64,000 nucleotides of DNA. Origin: Streptomyces cadmiisoli (GTDB lineage: Bacteria; Actinomycetota; Actinomycetes; Streptomycetales; Streptomycetaceae). The position numbers and the translations under genes were made by a program. The stretch covers positions 4,340,001 through 4,404,000 of the forward strand of contig NZ_CP030073.1 in NCBI RefSeq assembly GCF_003261055.1, written 5' to 3'. How positions within the stretch are numbered: position 1 is the first letter of the stretch; the number at the start of each line of letters is the position of its first letter. The notes under the pieces were generated by a model, which was not told the origin of the DNA, made no database searches, and saw nothing but the letters and a program-made list of their open reading frames with translations. Positions 44,398 to 53,492 of the stretch are shown here, piece after piece.

Positions 44398-45258
44398 ATG
44401 ACCGAGGTGGCGACTTCTCCGACGTCCGATCACCTGCTGGTGATCATCGATCCGGTCGCCCGGCGGACGGACGGGGAGTCCGCACGGATCGCGAAAGACG
44501 TGCTCAGCGCGGGTGCGTCGACGAAGGTGTGCCTGCCGGACGGGCCGGAGGAATTCGCCCGGGCGCTGCGGCGCAGGGGCTCGCGGCGGCCCGTCCTGGT
44601 CGGCGACGACCGTGCCCTGGTGCGGGCCGTGTCCCTGCTGCACCGGCAGCGGGAGCTGGCCGGATGTGTGCTGTCGGTCGTCCCGGTGGGGCCCGCCGTC
44701 GGGCTCGCCGCCGCGCTCGGCGTGCCGACCGGGGCGGTGGCGGCGGCGCGGGCCGTGCTGGAGGGTGTCGAGCGGCGGCGGGATCTGCTCGTCGACGACA
44801 GCGACGGGGTGGTGCTGGGCACGCTGCGGATTCCCCCGGTCTCCGCGCGGGAGGCCGACGCGGAGACGGGGGCGGGTGCCCGGCCCTGGCTGCGGACGTG
44901 CCAGTCGCTGGTCCGGACGCTGGTGCCGGCCCGGTCCTCCCGGCCGGCGGTGCCGGAGCCGGGCGACGTCGCCAGGCCCTCCCGGCTGCGGGTCGAGGTC
45001 GACGGCGTGACGCTGGTGGACGTCGGCCAGCCGCTGGAGGCGGTGTCCGTGACACCGAACGGCTCGGGCGCGGCGGACGTGGAGGTGCGGCCGGTGTCGG
45101 TGGGCGCCGAGGCGGCCCCGCTGTGGGTGGCGGGGCGGAGCGTGACGGTGTCCGGCGCGGACTTCCGCTACCGGGCGGACGCGGTGGTCTCCGGTCCGGT
45201 GCGCCGCCGGACGTGGACGGTGTGGGAAGCGGCACTGGGTCTGACACTCCCGGGCTGA
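44398..45258 (+). CDS. Diacylglycerol kinase catalytic-domain-like protein
   Basis: 286-residue protein matching bacterial DAGK/NAD-kinase-like folds in its start (LLVIIDPVARRTDGESARIA) and C-terminal beta region (SVTVSGADFRYRADAVVSGP). The usual GGDGT nucleotide motif is replaced by VLVGDDRALVRA, so catalytic activity is doubtful. Conserved next to purA in Streptomyces as I remember it. ATG 44398; the long upstream open frame is antisense to purA and rejected. Confidence 0.72.
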   Translation: MTEVATSPTSDHLLVIIDPVARRTDGESARIAKDVLSAGASTKVCLPDGPEEFARALRRRGSRRPVLVGDDRALVRAVSLLHRQRELAGCVLSVVPVGPAVGLAAALGVPTGAVAAARAVLEGVERRRDLLVDDSDGVVLGTLRIPPVSAREADAETGAGARPWLRTCQSLVRTLVPARSSRPAVPEPGDVARPSRLRVEVDGVTLVDVGQPLEAVSVTPNGSGAADVEVRPVSVGAEAAPLWVAGRSVTVSGADFRYRADAVVSGPVRRRTWTVWEAALGLTLPG

Positions 45259-45385
45259 GCCCCGTACGGACCGCCGGGGTCGGGAATCGCACGGCCCCGC
45301 TGGGCCACGACCACGACCAGCGAGGTCAGGCCGTACGGACCACCGGGGCACGACTGCCGGGAGAGCCCGCGTACGGATCGATCGC

Positions 45386-45886
45386 CTACGCGCCGTCGCC
45401 GAACATCCTGGCCCGGTGCGCGCGCCAGCGTTCCATCATCGTCTCCAGCTCGCCCTCGATGAACTCGAAGAAGGCGAGGGTCTCGGCGAGGCGCCGGCCC
45501 GCGGGGGTGTCGGGACCGAGCGTGGTGACGCCCTCGCGCAGGGCGTCCTCCCAGCGCTTGATGATCGTCTCGCGGTTCGTGAGGGCCTCGTACCACTGGT
45601 CGCTGTGCACCCGGTAACGCTCGCGGCGCGAGCCGGGCTCCCGTTCGCGTGAGACCAGGTGGACCTGCGCCAGATAGCGCACGGCACCGGAGACGGCGGC
45701 GGGGCTGATCCTCAGCTGGTCGCCCAGCTCCGCCGAGGTCAGCATGCCCGTGTCGGAGGCGAGGAGCGCGGCGAAGACCCGGGCCGGCATGCGGGGCACG
45801 CCCGCCTCCACCAGCTGCGCCGCGAAGTGCTCCACGAACCGGGAGACCGTCTCCGGATCCCGCTCCTCCGCCGACCGTTCCGTCAT
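45386..45886 (-). CDS. GbsR/MarR-family regulator
   Basis: 166-residue winged-helix protein with [20 protein letters not shown], the GbsR-like opening, and [21 protein letters not shown] recognition helix, then a helical C-terminus. ATG 45886 chosen as the family start, with a G-rich GGGGAG upstream. It diverges from the ABC exporter and is separated from it by two inverted repeats, so it probably represses that operon and itself. An imperfect repeat (CGTACGGACC.CCGGGG) occurs twice in the gap before it. Confidence 0.88.
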   Translation of the reverse strand: MTERSAEERDPETVSRFVEHFAAQLVEAGVPRMPARVFAALLASDTGMLTSAELGDQLRISPAAVSGAVRYLAQVHLVSREREPGSRRERYRVHSDQWYEALTNRETIIKRWEDALREGVTTLGPDTPAGRRLAETLAFFEFIEGELETMMERWRAHRARMFGDGA

Positions 45887-45920
45887 CCCTGGATCATCTC
45901 CCCTGGTCGGACACCGTTCC

Positions 45921-45971
45921 GAAGTGTACTCGCGGTTTATACACTTCCTTAACTTCACAAATTTCTGAAGT
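45921..45971. promoter_or_regulatory. Two inverted-repeat operators before the ABC exporter
   Basis: GAAGTGTA-N11-TACACTTC at 45921-45947 and ACTTCA-N8-TGAAGT at 45952-45971, sharing the GAAGT/ACTTC core, in the AT-rich gap between the divergent GbsR-like and ABC genes. Likely repressor sites over the exporter promoter. Confidence 0.7.
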
Positions 45972-45990
45972 AAGCGTACGTTCTGAAACC

Positions 45991-46896
45991 ATGACTCAGG
46001 CAATCACCGTCTCCGGACTGCACAAGTCGTTCGGCCGGACCCATGCGCTCGACGGCCTCGACCTGGACGTCGAAGCCGGTGAGGTCCACGGATTCCTCGG
46101 CCCGAACGGCGCCGGCAAGTCCACCACCATCCGGGTCCTCCTCGGCCTGCTGCGCGCCGACTCCGGCGCCGCGCAGGTGCTCGGCCGCGACCCCTGGGCG
46201 GACGCGGTCGAACTGCACCGCCGGGTCGCCTACGTCCCCGGTGACGTGACCCTGTGGCGCAACCTCTCCGGCGGCGAGGTCATCGACCTCTACGGACGGC
46301 TGCGCGGCGGACTCGACCAGCGGCGGCGGGCGGACCTGATCGAGCGGTTCGAACTCGACCCGACGAAGAAGGGCCGGACCTACTCCAAGGGCAACCGGCA
46401 GAAGGTCGCCCTCGTCGCCGCCTTCGCCGCTGACGTCGATCTGCTCATCCTGGACGAGCCGACCTCGGGACTCGACCCGCTGATGGAGGAGGTCTTCCAG
46501 CGCTGTGTGGCCGAGGAACGCGACCGCGGCCGGACGGTCCTGCTGTCCTCGCACATCCTCAGCGAGGTCGAGGAACTCTGCGACCGCGTCAGCATCATCC
46601 GCAAGGGCGTCACCGTCGAGACCGGTTCACTCGCCGAACTGCGCCATCTGACCCGCACCAGCGTCACCGCCGAACTCGTCGGACCGCCCAACGGGCTGTC
46701 CCGCCTGCCCGGTGTGCACGGCCTCGACGTCCAGGGCCGGCACGTACGCCTCCAGGTGGACACGGACAAGCTGGACGCCGTCCTGAGATCGCTCAGCGAG
46801 TCCGGTGTCCGGTCCCTGACGTCGACGCCGCCCACCCTGGAGGAACTGTTCCTGCGTCACTACCAGGACGAGACCGGCGAGGTGGCCGCACGATGA
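45991..46896 (+). CDS. ABC exporter ATP-binding protein
   Basis: 301-residue ATPase. Seen: Walker [10 protein letters not shown] at 37-45, a modified signature YSKGNRQK at 132-139, Walker B LLILDE at 152-157 and a C-terminal extension (from about 215) typical of drug-export ATPases. Couples to the permease gene by ATGA overlap. Predicted to export a toxic or antibiotic compound under control of the divergent GbsR-like repressor. Confidence 0.93.
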   Translation: MTQAITVSGLHKSFGRTHALDGLDLDVEAGEVHGFLGPNGAGKSTTIRVLLGLLRADSGAAQVLGRDPWADAVELHRRVAYVPGDVTLWRNLSGGEVIDLYGRLRGGLDQRRRADLIERFELDPTKKGRTYSKGNRQKVALVAAFAADVDLLILDEPTSGLDPLMEEVFQRCVAEERDRGRTVLLSSHILSEVEELCDRVSIIRKGVTVETGSLAELRHLTRTSVTAELVGPPNGLSRLPGVHGLDVQGRHVRLQVDTDKLDAVLRSLSESGVRSLTSTPPTLEELFLRHYQDETGEVAAR

Positions 46897-48497
46897 CCAC
46901 CGCGACCTTCGCCGCACGGTCCGGCGGCTCCCGCCCGCTCGCCGGCACCGGCACCCTGCTGCGCTTCGCGTTGCGCCGCGACCGAACCCTGATCCCGATC
47001 TGGGTCGGCGTGAACGCGCTGATGGTGCTGTCCATGCCGAACACCCTCACCAGCCTGTACGGCACCGCCGAGGCCCGCGCCGACCTGATCCGGCAGATGG
47101 AGACCAACTCCTCCCTGCGCGCCCTCATCGGCCCGGTCTTCGACGACTCGCTCGGCGCGCTGACGGCCTGGCGCATCGGTGTGTACGCCAGTGTGCTCGC
47201 CGCCGTGATGAGCCTGCTCGTCATCGTCCGCCACACCCGCGACGAGGAGGAGAGCGGCCGGCAGGAGATGATCTCGTCCGCCATGGTGGGCCGCCGCGCC
47301 CCGCTGACCTCCGCGCTGCTCGCCGCGGCGGTGGCCAACGCGCTGCTCGCGTTGCTGGTCGCGGGGGGTCTCGCCGGTCAGGGCGTGTCCGGGGCCCTCG
47401 CTCTCGGGCTCGGTCTGGCGGGCCTCGGCATGGTGTTCGCGACGATGGCGGCGATCGTCGCCCAGTTCACGGAGAGCGCGCGGCTGGCCCGCGGACTGAC
47501 GGCCGCGCTGCTCGGCGCCGCGTTCGTGCTGCGCGCGGCGGGCGACTCCGGGACCAGCGACGGCTCCTCGGTCCTGACCTGGGTGTCGCCGATCGGCTGG
47601 CTGGAGAACCTGCGGCCCTTCGCGGGCGAACGCTGGTGGGTGCTGCTGCTGTTCGCGGCCGCCGCCGTCGTCCAGGGAGCCGTCGCATACGAGCTCGCCG
47701 GGCGCCGTGACGTCGGGATGAGCTTCCTGCCGAGCCGCCCCGGACCCGCGCACGGCAGGCTGGGCACCGCCGCCGCGCTGGCCTGGCGGCTGCAACGGGG
47801 CAACGTCCTCGGCTGGAGCACCGGCTTCCTGCTCGCCGGGGTCGTCTTCGGCGGCATGACCGAGGGCGCGGCCGATGTGGTCGCCGACAACGAACGGGCC
47901 CGCGAGATCTTCCAGCGCATGGGCGGCGAGTCCGCCCTCACGGACTCCTTCCTCGCGTCGATGGTCGGCATCCTCGGACTGGTCGCCGCCCTGTACGTCG
48001 TCGGGTCCGTACTGCGGCTGCACGGCGAGGAGACCTCCGGGCGGGCCGAACCGGTGCTGGCGGGCGCGGTCGGGCGACTGCGCTGGGCCGGCGGGCATCT
48101 GGCCGTCGCCTTCGGCGGCAGCGCGCTGATCATGCTGCTCGCCGGGCTCGGCCTCGCCGCCGGCTACGGCAGGCACACCGGGCCGGTGCTCGGCGCCGCC
48201 CTGGTGCAACTGCCCGCGATCTGGCTGATCGGCGGGCTCGCCGTACTGCTCCATGGACTGTCGCCCCGGTTCGCGGCGACCGCCTGGGGTGTTGCCGGGG
48301 CGGTGCTGCTCATCGGCTGGATCGGGCCCGCGCTGGATGTTCCGCAGGCGGTGCTGGACGTGTCGCCGTTCGCGCATCTGCCGAAACTTCCGGGCGGGGA
48401 GATGGAGTGGGCGCCGGTGCTGGCCCTGACCGCGCTCGCCGCGCTGCTCACGGCCGCCGGTCTGACGGCACTGCGGCGCCGGGACATCACGACGTGA
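46893..48497 (+). CDS. ABC exporter permease
   Basis: 534-residue membrane protein with about 12 hydrophobic segments arranged as two similar halves of six ([20 protein letters not shown] near 24 and [20 protein letters not shown] near 295), the form annotated as exporter of polyketide antibiotics-like ABC-2 permeases. Start overlaps the ATPase stop. Likely self-resistance or general drug export; substrate unknown. Confidence 0.9.
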   Translation: MTTATFAARSGGSRPLAGTGTLLRFALRRDRTLIPIWVGVNALMVLSMPNTLTSLYGTAEARADLIRQMETNSSLRALIGPVFDDSLGALTAWRIGVYASVLAAVMSLLVIVRHTRDEEESGRQEMISSAMVGRRAPLTSALLAAAVANALLALLVAGGLAGQGVSGALALGLGLAGLGMVFATMAAIVAQFTESARLARGLTAALLGAAFVLRAAGDSGTSDGSSVLTWVSPIGWLENLRPFAGERWWVLLLFAAAAVVQGAVAYELAGRRDVGMSFLPSRPGPAHGRLGTAAALAWRLQRGNVLGWSTGFLLAGVVFGGMTEGAADVVADNERAREIFQRMGGESALTDSFLASMVGILGLVAALYVVGSVLRLHGEETSGRAEPVLAGAVGRLRWAGGHLAVAFGGSALIMLLAGLGLAAGYGRHTGPVLGAALVQLPAIWLIGGLAVLLHGLSPRFAATAWGVAGAVLLIGWIGPALDVPQAVLDVSPFAHLPKLPGGEMEWAPVLALTALAALLTAAGLTALRRRDITT

Positions 48498-48546
48498 ACG
48501 AGTCTGTGTAACGCGTCGGCCGGCACACCGCCCTGACGAGGCCCCG

Positions 48547-48733
48547 CGGCCGGCACACCGCACCACCGAAGCCCTACGGCCGACACCACCCCACACGACC
48601 GGAAGCCCCACGGCCGACACCACCCCACACGACCAGAAGCCCCACGGCCGACACCACCCCACACGACCAGAAGCCCTACGACCGACACCACCCCACACGA
48701 CCAGAAGCCCCACGGCCGACACCATCAGCCCTA
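48547..48733. repeat. 34-bp minisatellite
   Basis: Tandem units begin at 48577, 48611, 48645, 48679 and 48713 (exactly 34 bp apart), with a diverged unit before and a truncated one at the end. Unit core CGGCCGACACCACCCCACAC followed by GACCAGAAGCCCCA. It lies downstream of the ABC permease; no gene is supported between 48498 and 48951, a 454-base gap that also holds the hairpin at 48779. Confidence 0.92.
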
Positions 48734-48778
48734 CGGCCGGCACACCGCATCCACCGGGGCTCTACGGCGGTCAGGACA

Positions 48779-48821
48779 CCCGCCGGGGTGGCCCTTCGGC
48801 CGGGGCCGCCGCCCCGGCGGG
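48779..48821. terminator. Hairpin between ABC permease and P450 genes
   Basis: CCCGCCGGGG (48779-48788) pairs with CCCCGGCGGG (48812-48821); a smaller GGCC-CTTC-GGCC hairpin sits in the loop. A second GGTGGCCCTTCGGCCGGGG copy follows at about 48825. Probable bidirectional terminator. Confidence 0.6.
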
Positions 48822-48951
48822 TGGGGTGGCCCTTCGGCCGGGGGCCGTTCGGTGTCGGCCCGGTCGCGAAGGGCGCACGACCACGTGGCGCGCCGCCGGG
48901 TCCGACGACGTGCCGGCCCCGATGCCGCGCAGAAGACCGGCCGACGACTGG

Positions 48952-50193
48952 TCAGCCCACCTCCACGCTCAGCCCTTGCAACCCGCGGATCACGAAGTTC
49001 GGCTTGCGTTCCGGCCGGCCCGCCGGCCGCAGGCCCGGGGCCTTCTCCAGCAGCGCCCTCATCGACGCGGCGAGCTCCACACGGGCCAGCGGCGCGCCGA
49101 TGCAGTAGTGGATGCCGGCGCTGAAGGAGATATGGGGGTTGTCCCGGCGGGTCAGGTCCAGCGTCCCGGGGTCGGAGAACACCGCCGGGTCATGGTTCGC
49201 GGAGCCGAACAGCATCGCGATCTCCGCGCCCCTCGGGATCACCGTGCCGTCCACCTCGATCTCGTCCAGCACCCAGCGCTCGAACAACTGGAGCGGGGTG
49301 TCGTACCGCATCAGCTCCTCCACCGCGGACGGGACGAGCGAGTGGTCGGCACGCAGCGCCGCCAGCTGTCCGGGGTTGCGGAACAGCGCCCACCAGCCGT
49401 TGACCGTGGCGTTGACCGTCGCCTCGTGACCCGCGTTCAGCAGCAGGACACAGGTGGAGATCATCTCCTGTTCGGTCAGCCGGTCGCCCTCGTCGTGCGC
49501 CGCGATCAGTCCGGAGATCAGGTCCTCGCCGGGCTCCTTGCGCCGCTGGGCGATCAGCTCACGCAGGTAGTCGGAGAATTCGACCGACGCCCGCACCGCC
49601 TTCGCCGCCGTCTCCTCGGACGGGTTCAGCTCGTACATCCCGCAGATGTCCGCCGACCAGGGCCGCAGCGGGCCGCGGTCCGACTCGGGGATCCCCAGCA
49701 TCTCGGCGATCACCGCCACCGGCAGCGGCTCCGCGACATCCGTCAGCAGATCCCCGCCCCCCGCCTCGACCAGCGCGGACACCAGGTCGTCGGCCAGACC
49801 GTCCACATACGGCTTCAGCCGCTCCACCGTGCGCGGGGTGAACGCCTTCGACACCAGCCGCCTGATCCGCGTGTGGTCCGGCGGCTCCAGGTCCAGCATC
49901 CCGTGATCGTTGAGCGTGTGGAACGGCTCGTGCTCGGGCGGGGGCGGTGTGCGCCCGAAGTCCTCGTGGCTGAACCGGTGCTGATACGTCCGGCCCAGAC
50001 GCCGGTCCCGCAGCAGGGCCGAGACGTCCGCGTGGTGCGGGATCAGCCACTGGTCGGTGCGCTCGTAGTAGAGCACCCGGCCCCTGGCCCGCAGCTCGGC
50101 GTAGGCCGGGTACGGGTCGGCGAGGAACGCCGGGTCCCACGGATCGAACGCCGACGGGGGCTGCGCCACGTGCGCGGAGTCGTTGACTGCCAT
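48952..50193 (-). CDS. Cytochrome P450, CYP107-like
   Basis: 413-residue haem monooxygenase. Seen: haem ligand Cys364 in FSAGIHYCIGAPLAR, EELMR (ExxR), and I-helix LLNAGHEATV. The residue aligned with the catalytic Thr252 of P450cam is Ala, as in P450eryF, which uses substrate to activate oxygen; so substrate-assisted chemistry is possible. ATG 50193; the longer frame is not P450-like. No ferredoxin gene adjoins. I recall a CYP107U at this place in S. coelicolor. Confidence 0.92.
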   Translation of the reverse strand: MAVNDSAHVAQPPSAFDPWDPAFLADPYPAYAELRARGRVLYYERTDQWLIPHHADVSALLRDRRLGRTYQHRFSHEDFGRTPPPPEHEPFHTLNDHGMLDLEPPDHTRIRRLVSKAFTPRTVERLKPYVDGLADDLVSALVEAGGGDLLTDVAEPLPVAVIAEMLGIPESDRGPLRPWSADICGMYELNPSEETAAKAVRASVEFSDYLRELIAQRRKEPGEDLISGLIAAHDEGDRLTEQEMISTCVLLLNAGHEATVNATVNGWWALFRNPGQLAALRADHSLVPSAVEELMRYDTPLQLFERWVLDEIEVDGTVIPRGAEIAMLFGSANHDPAVFSDPGTLDLTRRDNPHISFSAGIHYCIGAPLARVELAASMRALLEKAPGLRPAGRPERKPNFVIRGLQGLSVEVG

Positions 50194-50332
50194 GGGCCGG
50201 ACGCTAGCCCGGCATCCCCCACTCTGACCAGGGTCGTCCCCACACCCCGGCCACCTGCCCTCCACGGCCCCCACCCCCGAGTCCCCGGCCCCGCTGGTCT
50301 CCGGGCCCCGCTGGTCCCCAGGTCTCCGCTCA

Positions 50333-50356
50333 CCTCGGCCTCGGCCTCGGCCTCGG
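50333..50356. repeat. Hexamer tandem repeat CCTCGG
   Basis: Four perfect copies of CCTCGG in the 215-base C-rich gap between the P450 and the response-regulator gene end. Nothing else is recognised in this gap. Confidence 0.8.
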
Positions 50357-50409
50357 TTCGGTCCGGCCTCGGGTCTCAGCCCGGGCGCCTGCTCCTGCCC
50401 GGCCTCGGC

Positions 50410-51129
50410 TCAGCCCGGCGTCACCAGTCGTGCCTCGTAGGCGAACACCGCCGCCTGTGTACGGTCCCGCAGGCCCAGTTTCACCAGGATCCTGCTCACA
50501 TGCGTCTTGATCGTCGACTCGGCGACCACGAGCCGCTGCGCGATCTCCGCGTTCGACAGGCCCTGGGCGATCAGCACCAGCACCTCCGTCTCCCGTTCGG
50601 TCAGATCCCCGTAGGCCGCCTGCGCGGTGGCCGTGATCCGCGGCCCGTCGGACAGCTTCGAGAACTCGGTGATCAGCCGCTTGGTGACGGACGGAGCCAG
50701 CAGCGCCTCTCCCGACGCCACCACCCGCACTCCGTCGGCCAGTTGCCGAGCCGAGGCGTCCTTGAGCAGGAACCCGGAGGCTCCGGCCCGCAGCGCCTGG
50801 TACACGTACTCGTCCAGGTCGAAGGTGGTGAGCACCAGCACCTTGGCCGCGCCGTCCGCGGCGACGATCTCCCGGGTCGCCTCGATGCCGTTCAGCTCCG
50901 GCATGCGGATGTCCATCAGCACCACGTCGGGGGCGAGCTCGCGCACCCGGTCCACCGCCTCGCGGCCGTTGACGGCCTCGCCGACGACCTCGATGTCCGG
51001 CATCGCGTTGAGCAGGACCGAGAAGCCCTCACGCACCATCATCTGGTCGTCCGCGACCAGCACCCGGATCGGCCGCCCGGCCCCGGTGTCCTCACTCGTC
51101 CCGGCAGCGCCGGTCGGACCTGTGGTCAT
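50410..51129 (-). CDS. NarL/LuxR-type response regulator (system A)
   Basis: 239-residue regulator. Seen: receiver domain with ADD at 26-28, phosphoacceptor Asp73 in VVLMDIRMPEL, Thr and Lys in the usual downstream places, and a C-terminal LuxR helix-turn-helix (LTERETEVLVLIAQGLSNAE ... ESTIKTHVSRILVKL). ATG overlaps the stop of its kinase gene (ATGA). Signal unknown. Strongly similar to the regulator at 52818. Confidence 0.94.
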   Translation of the reverse strand: MTTGPTGAAGTSEDTGAGRPIRVLVADDQMMVREGFSVLLNAMPDIEVVGEAVNGREAVDRVRELAPDVVLMDIRMPELNGIEATREIVAADGAAKVLVLTTFDLDEYVYQALRAGASGFLLKDASARQLADGVRVVASGEALLAPSVTKRLITEFSKLSDGPRITATAQAAYGDLTERETEVLVLIAQGLSNAEIAQRLVVAESTIKTHVSRILVKLGLRDRTQAAVFAYEARLVTPG

Positions 51130-52487
51130 GCCTCACCCCCGCGGTCCTCGTCGGGCTCGACCACCGAGGCCACCGGCAGGAACACGGTCACCTCGTAGCC
51201 GCTGTCGTCCGTGCGGCCCGCCGTCATCTCGCCGTTCAGCATGGAGACGCGCTCCCGCATCCCGGTGATGCCGTGCCCCGCGCCCGGGGAGGGCTTGACC
51301 AGGGCGGGATGCGGCGGCGGGCCGTTGACTATGCGCAGGCCCAGACCGCCCAGGACGTACCCGATCTCGACCCGGGCGTCCGCGCCGGGCGCGTGCCGCA
51401 GCGTGTTGCTCAGCGCCTCCTGCACGATCCGGTACGCCGACAGCTCCACGCCCTGCGGCAGTTCGCGCACCGCGCCGGTCACCGCCTTCTCCACGGTCAG
51501 GCCCGCGTCCCGCACATTGGCCAGGAGCGCGTCGAGGTCGGCGAGCGTGGGCTGCGGCGCTTCCGGCGCCTCGTAGTCCTCGGCGCGGACGACACCCAGG
51601 ACGCGGCGCAGCTCGGTGAGCGCGGCGACCGCGTTCTCCCGGATCGTGGCGAAGGCCCGCTCCAGCTCCGGCGGCGGGTTCTCCACGCGGTACGGCGCGG
51701 CTTCCGCCTGGATCGCGACGACCGACATGTGGTGGGCGACGACGTCGTGCAGCTCACGGGCGATCGTCGTGCGCTCCTCCAGCAGCGTGCGGCGCGAGCG
51801 CTCGTGCTCGGTGACCGTCTGCTGGGCCGTCACCACCTGCTCGGCGTCCCGTCTGATGTGCCAGACGGTCACCAGGAGCAGGATCAGCGCGGAGACGACC
51901 AGCATCGGAGCGGTGTTGTTGTAGTAGTGGCCCCCGCCGAAGAGGGTGTCGGAGAACGCACCGTACGCCCCGGTCAGCAGCCACATCCATGCCGCCGTGC
52001 GCGGCCGGGTCCGCAGGGCGACGACGGTCAGCACGATCAGGTGGGAGAAGAAGCTGCCGGGCAGCCACGGCCAGTCGTCCCAGGAACTGCCGAAAATGGC
52101 GGCGACCGGGGTCGCCGCGAGCGAGACCCAGAACGCTCCGACCGGCCTGATCAGCGTCAGCAGCACCGGGATCATGCACAGGAGACCGCACAGCAGGGCC
52201 TCCAGGCCCAGCGCTCCGTCGCTGAAGAATCCCATCAGCATGGCCAGCACGGCGGCGCCGACCACCACGGCGTGCGGCAGCAGGCCCGCGTACTCCCGCG
52301 GCCGGCCGCGCAGCCGCCGCGTCACCCGGCCGTCCGTGCTCCGACGGGACAGCGGCCGGTAGGCGAACGCGTCGTGGAAGAGGTCCTGCCGCAGCCCCTG
52401 CAAGGCGTTCATGGCCAGCCGGAACTCGGGGCTGCGCTCCTTGGCTCCGCCCGGCGGCGTGGTGTGGGTCTGGGTCGTCTCGGTCAC
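51126..52487 (-). CDS. HisKA_3 sensor histidine kinase (system A)
   Basis: 453-residue membrane kinase. Seen: several hydrophobic segments over about 70-215, phosphoacceptor His247 in IARELHDVVAHHMSVVAIQA, and a C-terminal HATPase (VQEALSNTLRHAPGADARVE, GHGITGMRERVSML). No periplasmic sensor domain is large enough to see, so sensing is probably within the membrane. GTG 52487 is chosen; SD is weak and other starts are possible. Couples to its regulator by ATGA. Confidence 0.9.
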   Translation of the reverse strand: MTETTQTHTTPPGGAKERSPEFRLAMNALQGLRQDLFHDAFAYRPLSRRSTDGRVTRRLRGRPREYAGLLPHAVVVGAAVLAMLMGFFSDGALGLEALLCGLLCMIPVLLTLIRPVGAFWVSLAATPVAAIFGSSWDDWPWLPGSFFSHLIVLTVVALRTRPRTAAWMWLLTGAYGAFSDTLFGGGHYYNNTAPMLVVSALILLLVTVWHIRRDAEQVVTAQQTVTEHERSRRTLLEERTTIARELHDVVAHHMSVVAIQAEAAPYRVENPPPELERAFATIRENAVAALTELRRVLGVVRAEDYEAPEAPQPTLADLDALLANVRDAGLTVEKAVTGAVRELPQGVELSAYRIVQEALSNTLRHAPGADARVEIGYVLGGLGLRIVNGPPPHPALVKPSPGAGHGITGMRERVSMLNGEMTAGRTDDSGYEVTVFLPVASVVEPDEDRGGEA

Positions 52488-52620
52488 AAGAAGACGGTAT
52501 GCCTCGACCGGTGTCGCGGTCGTCACCAGTGAGGGGGGTGCTCGGGGGTCCCTCTCAGGTACTACGGGGTACTTCAGGGCATCGGCGCAGGCGTCGGGGG
52601 CGGGAGACGGGTATGCCGGA

Positions 52621-52797
52621 TTCCGGGTGCTCCGGGTGTTTCGGGTGCTCAAGTGCCCAGGGTTTCGGGTGCTCCGAGCGGCGGGTGCCCCGAACGGTGG
52701 GCGCTCCGGGTTCCGGGTGCTTTGGGCTTCGAGTGCTGGGTGCTCCGGGTTCCGGGTGCTGGGTGTTCCGAGCGGCGGGCTCCGGGCTTCGGGTGGT
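52621..52797. repeat. Degenerate GGGTGCTCCGGGTT repeats
   Basis: The 330-base gap 52488-52817 between the two two-component operons is largely made of degenerate copies of GGGTGCTCCGGGTTCC (period near 14-21), about ten recognisable copies. No gene supported. Confidence 0.75.
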
Positions 52798-52817
52798 TGC
52801 GGCTCGTGCCGCGCCGG

Positions 52818-53492
52818 TCAGTATCCGGACGGGCGGACCAGCCCCGACTCGTACGCGAACACCGCGGCCTGTGTGCGGTCGCGCAGGCCCAGCTTGACCA
52901 GGATGCGGCCGACATGGGTCTTCACGGTCTGCTCCGCCACGACCAGTTGCCGGGCGATCTCCGCGTTCGACAGGCCCCGGGCGATGAGGGCCAGTACCTC
53001 CGTCTCCCGCTCGGTCAGATCCCCCACCCGCTGCTTGAGCGGGGCGCGGGGCGCACCGTCCAGCCGGGAGAACTCGGCGATCAGCCGCCTGGTGATGCCC
53101 GGCGCGAGCAGCGCGTCGCCGGCCGCCACCACCCGGACCGCCTCGGCCAGTTGCTCCGCGGACGCGTCCTTCAGCAGGAACCCGGACGCGCCCGCGCGCA
53201 GCGCCTCGTACACGTACTCGTCGAGATCGAAGGTGGTCAGCACCAGCACCCTGATCTCCGGCGTCGCCTCGGTGATCCGCCGGGTCGCCTCGATGCCGCC
53301 GAGTTCGGGCATGCGGATGTCCATGAGCACGACGTCGGGCGCCAGCTCGGCGACCTTGGCGACCGCGTCCAGGCCGTCGACCGCCTGCCCGATCACCTCG
53401 ATGTCCGGCTGGGTGTTGAGCAGCACGGTGAATCCCTGCCGGACCATCTGCTGGTCGTCGGCGATGAGTACGCGGATGGCGCCGCTCGTCAT
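52818..53492 (-). CDS. NarL/LuxR-type response regulator (system B)
   Basis: 224-residue regulator: ADDQQMVRQGF opening, phosphoacceptor Asp58 in VVLMDIRMPELG, and LuxR helix-turn-helix (LTERETEVLALIARGLSNAE ... EQTVKTHVGRILVKLGLRDR). Highly similar to the system A regulator, suggesting tandem duplication. ATG overlaps the kinase stop (ATGA). Confidence 0.94.
   Translation of the reverse strand: MTSGAIRVLIADDQQMVRQGFTVLLNTQPDIEVIGQAVDGLDAVAKVAELAPDVVLMDIRMPELGGIEATRRITEATPEIRVLVLTTFDLDEYVYEALRAGASGFLLKDASAEQLAEAVRVVAAGDALLAPGITRRLIAEFSRLDGAPRAPLKQRVGDLTERETEVLALIARGLSNAEIARQLVVAEQTVKTHVGRILVKLGLRDRTQAAVFAYESGLVRPSGY

Noticed and set aside
48547..48733. CRISPR array
   Set aside because: Units are contiguous 34-bp tandem copies without unique spacers, and no cas genes are present.
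46860..48743. 627-codon minus-strand frame over the ABC permease and minisatellite
   Set aside because: Its repeated VGLxVVWGGVGRRAS-type text is just translation of the 34-bp repeats; the rest is antisense shadow.
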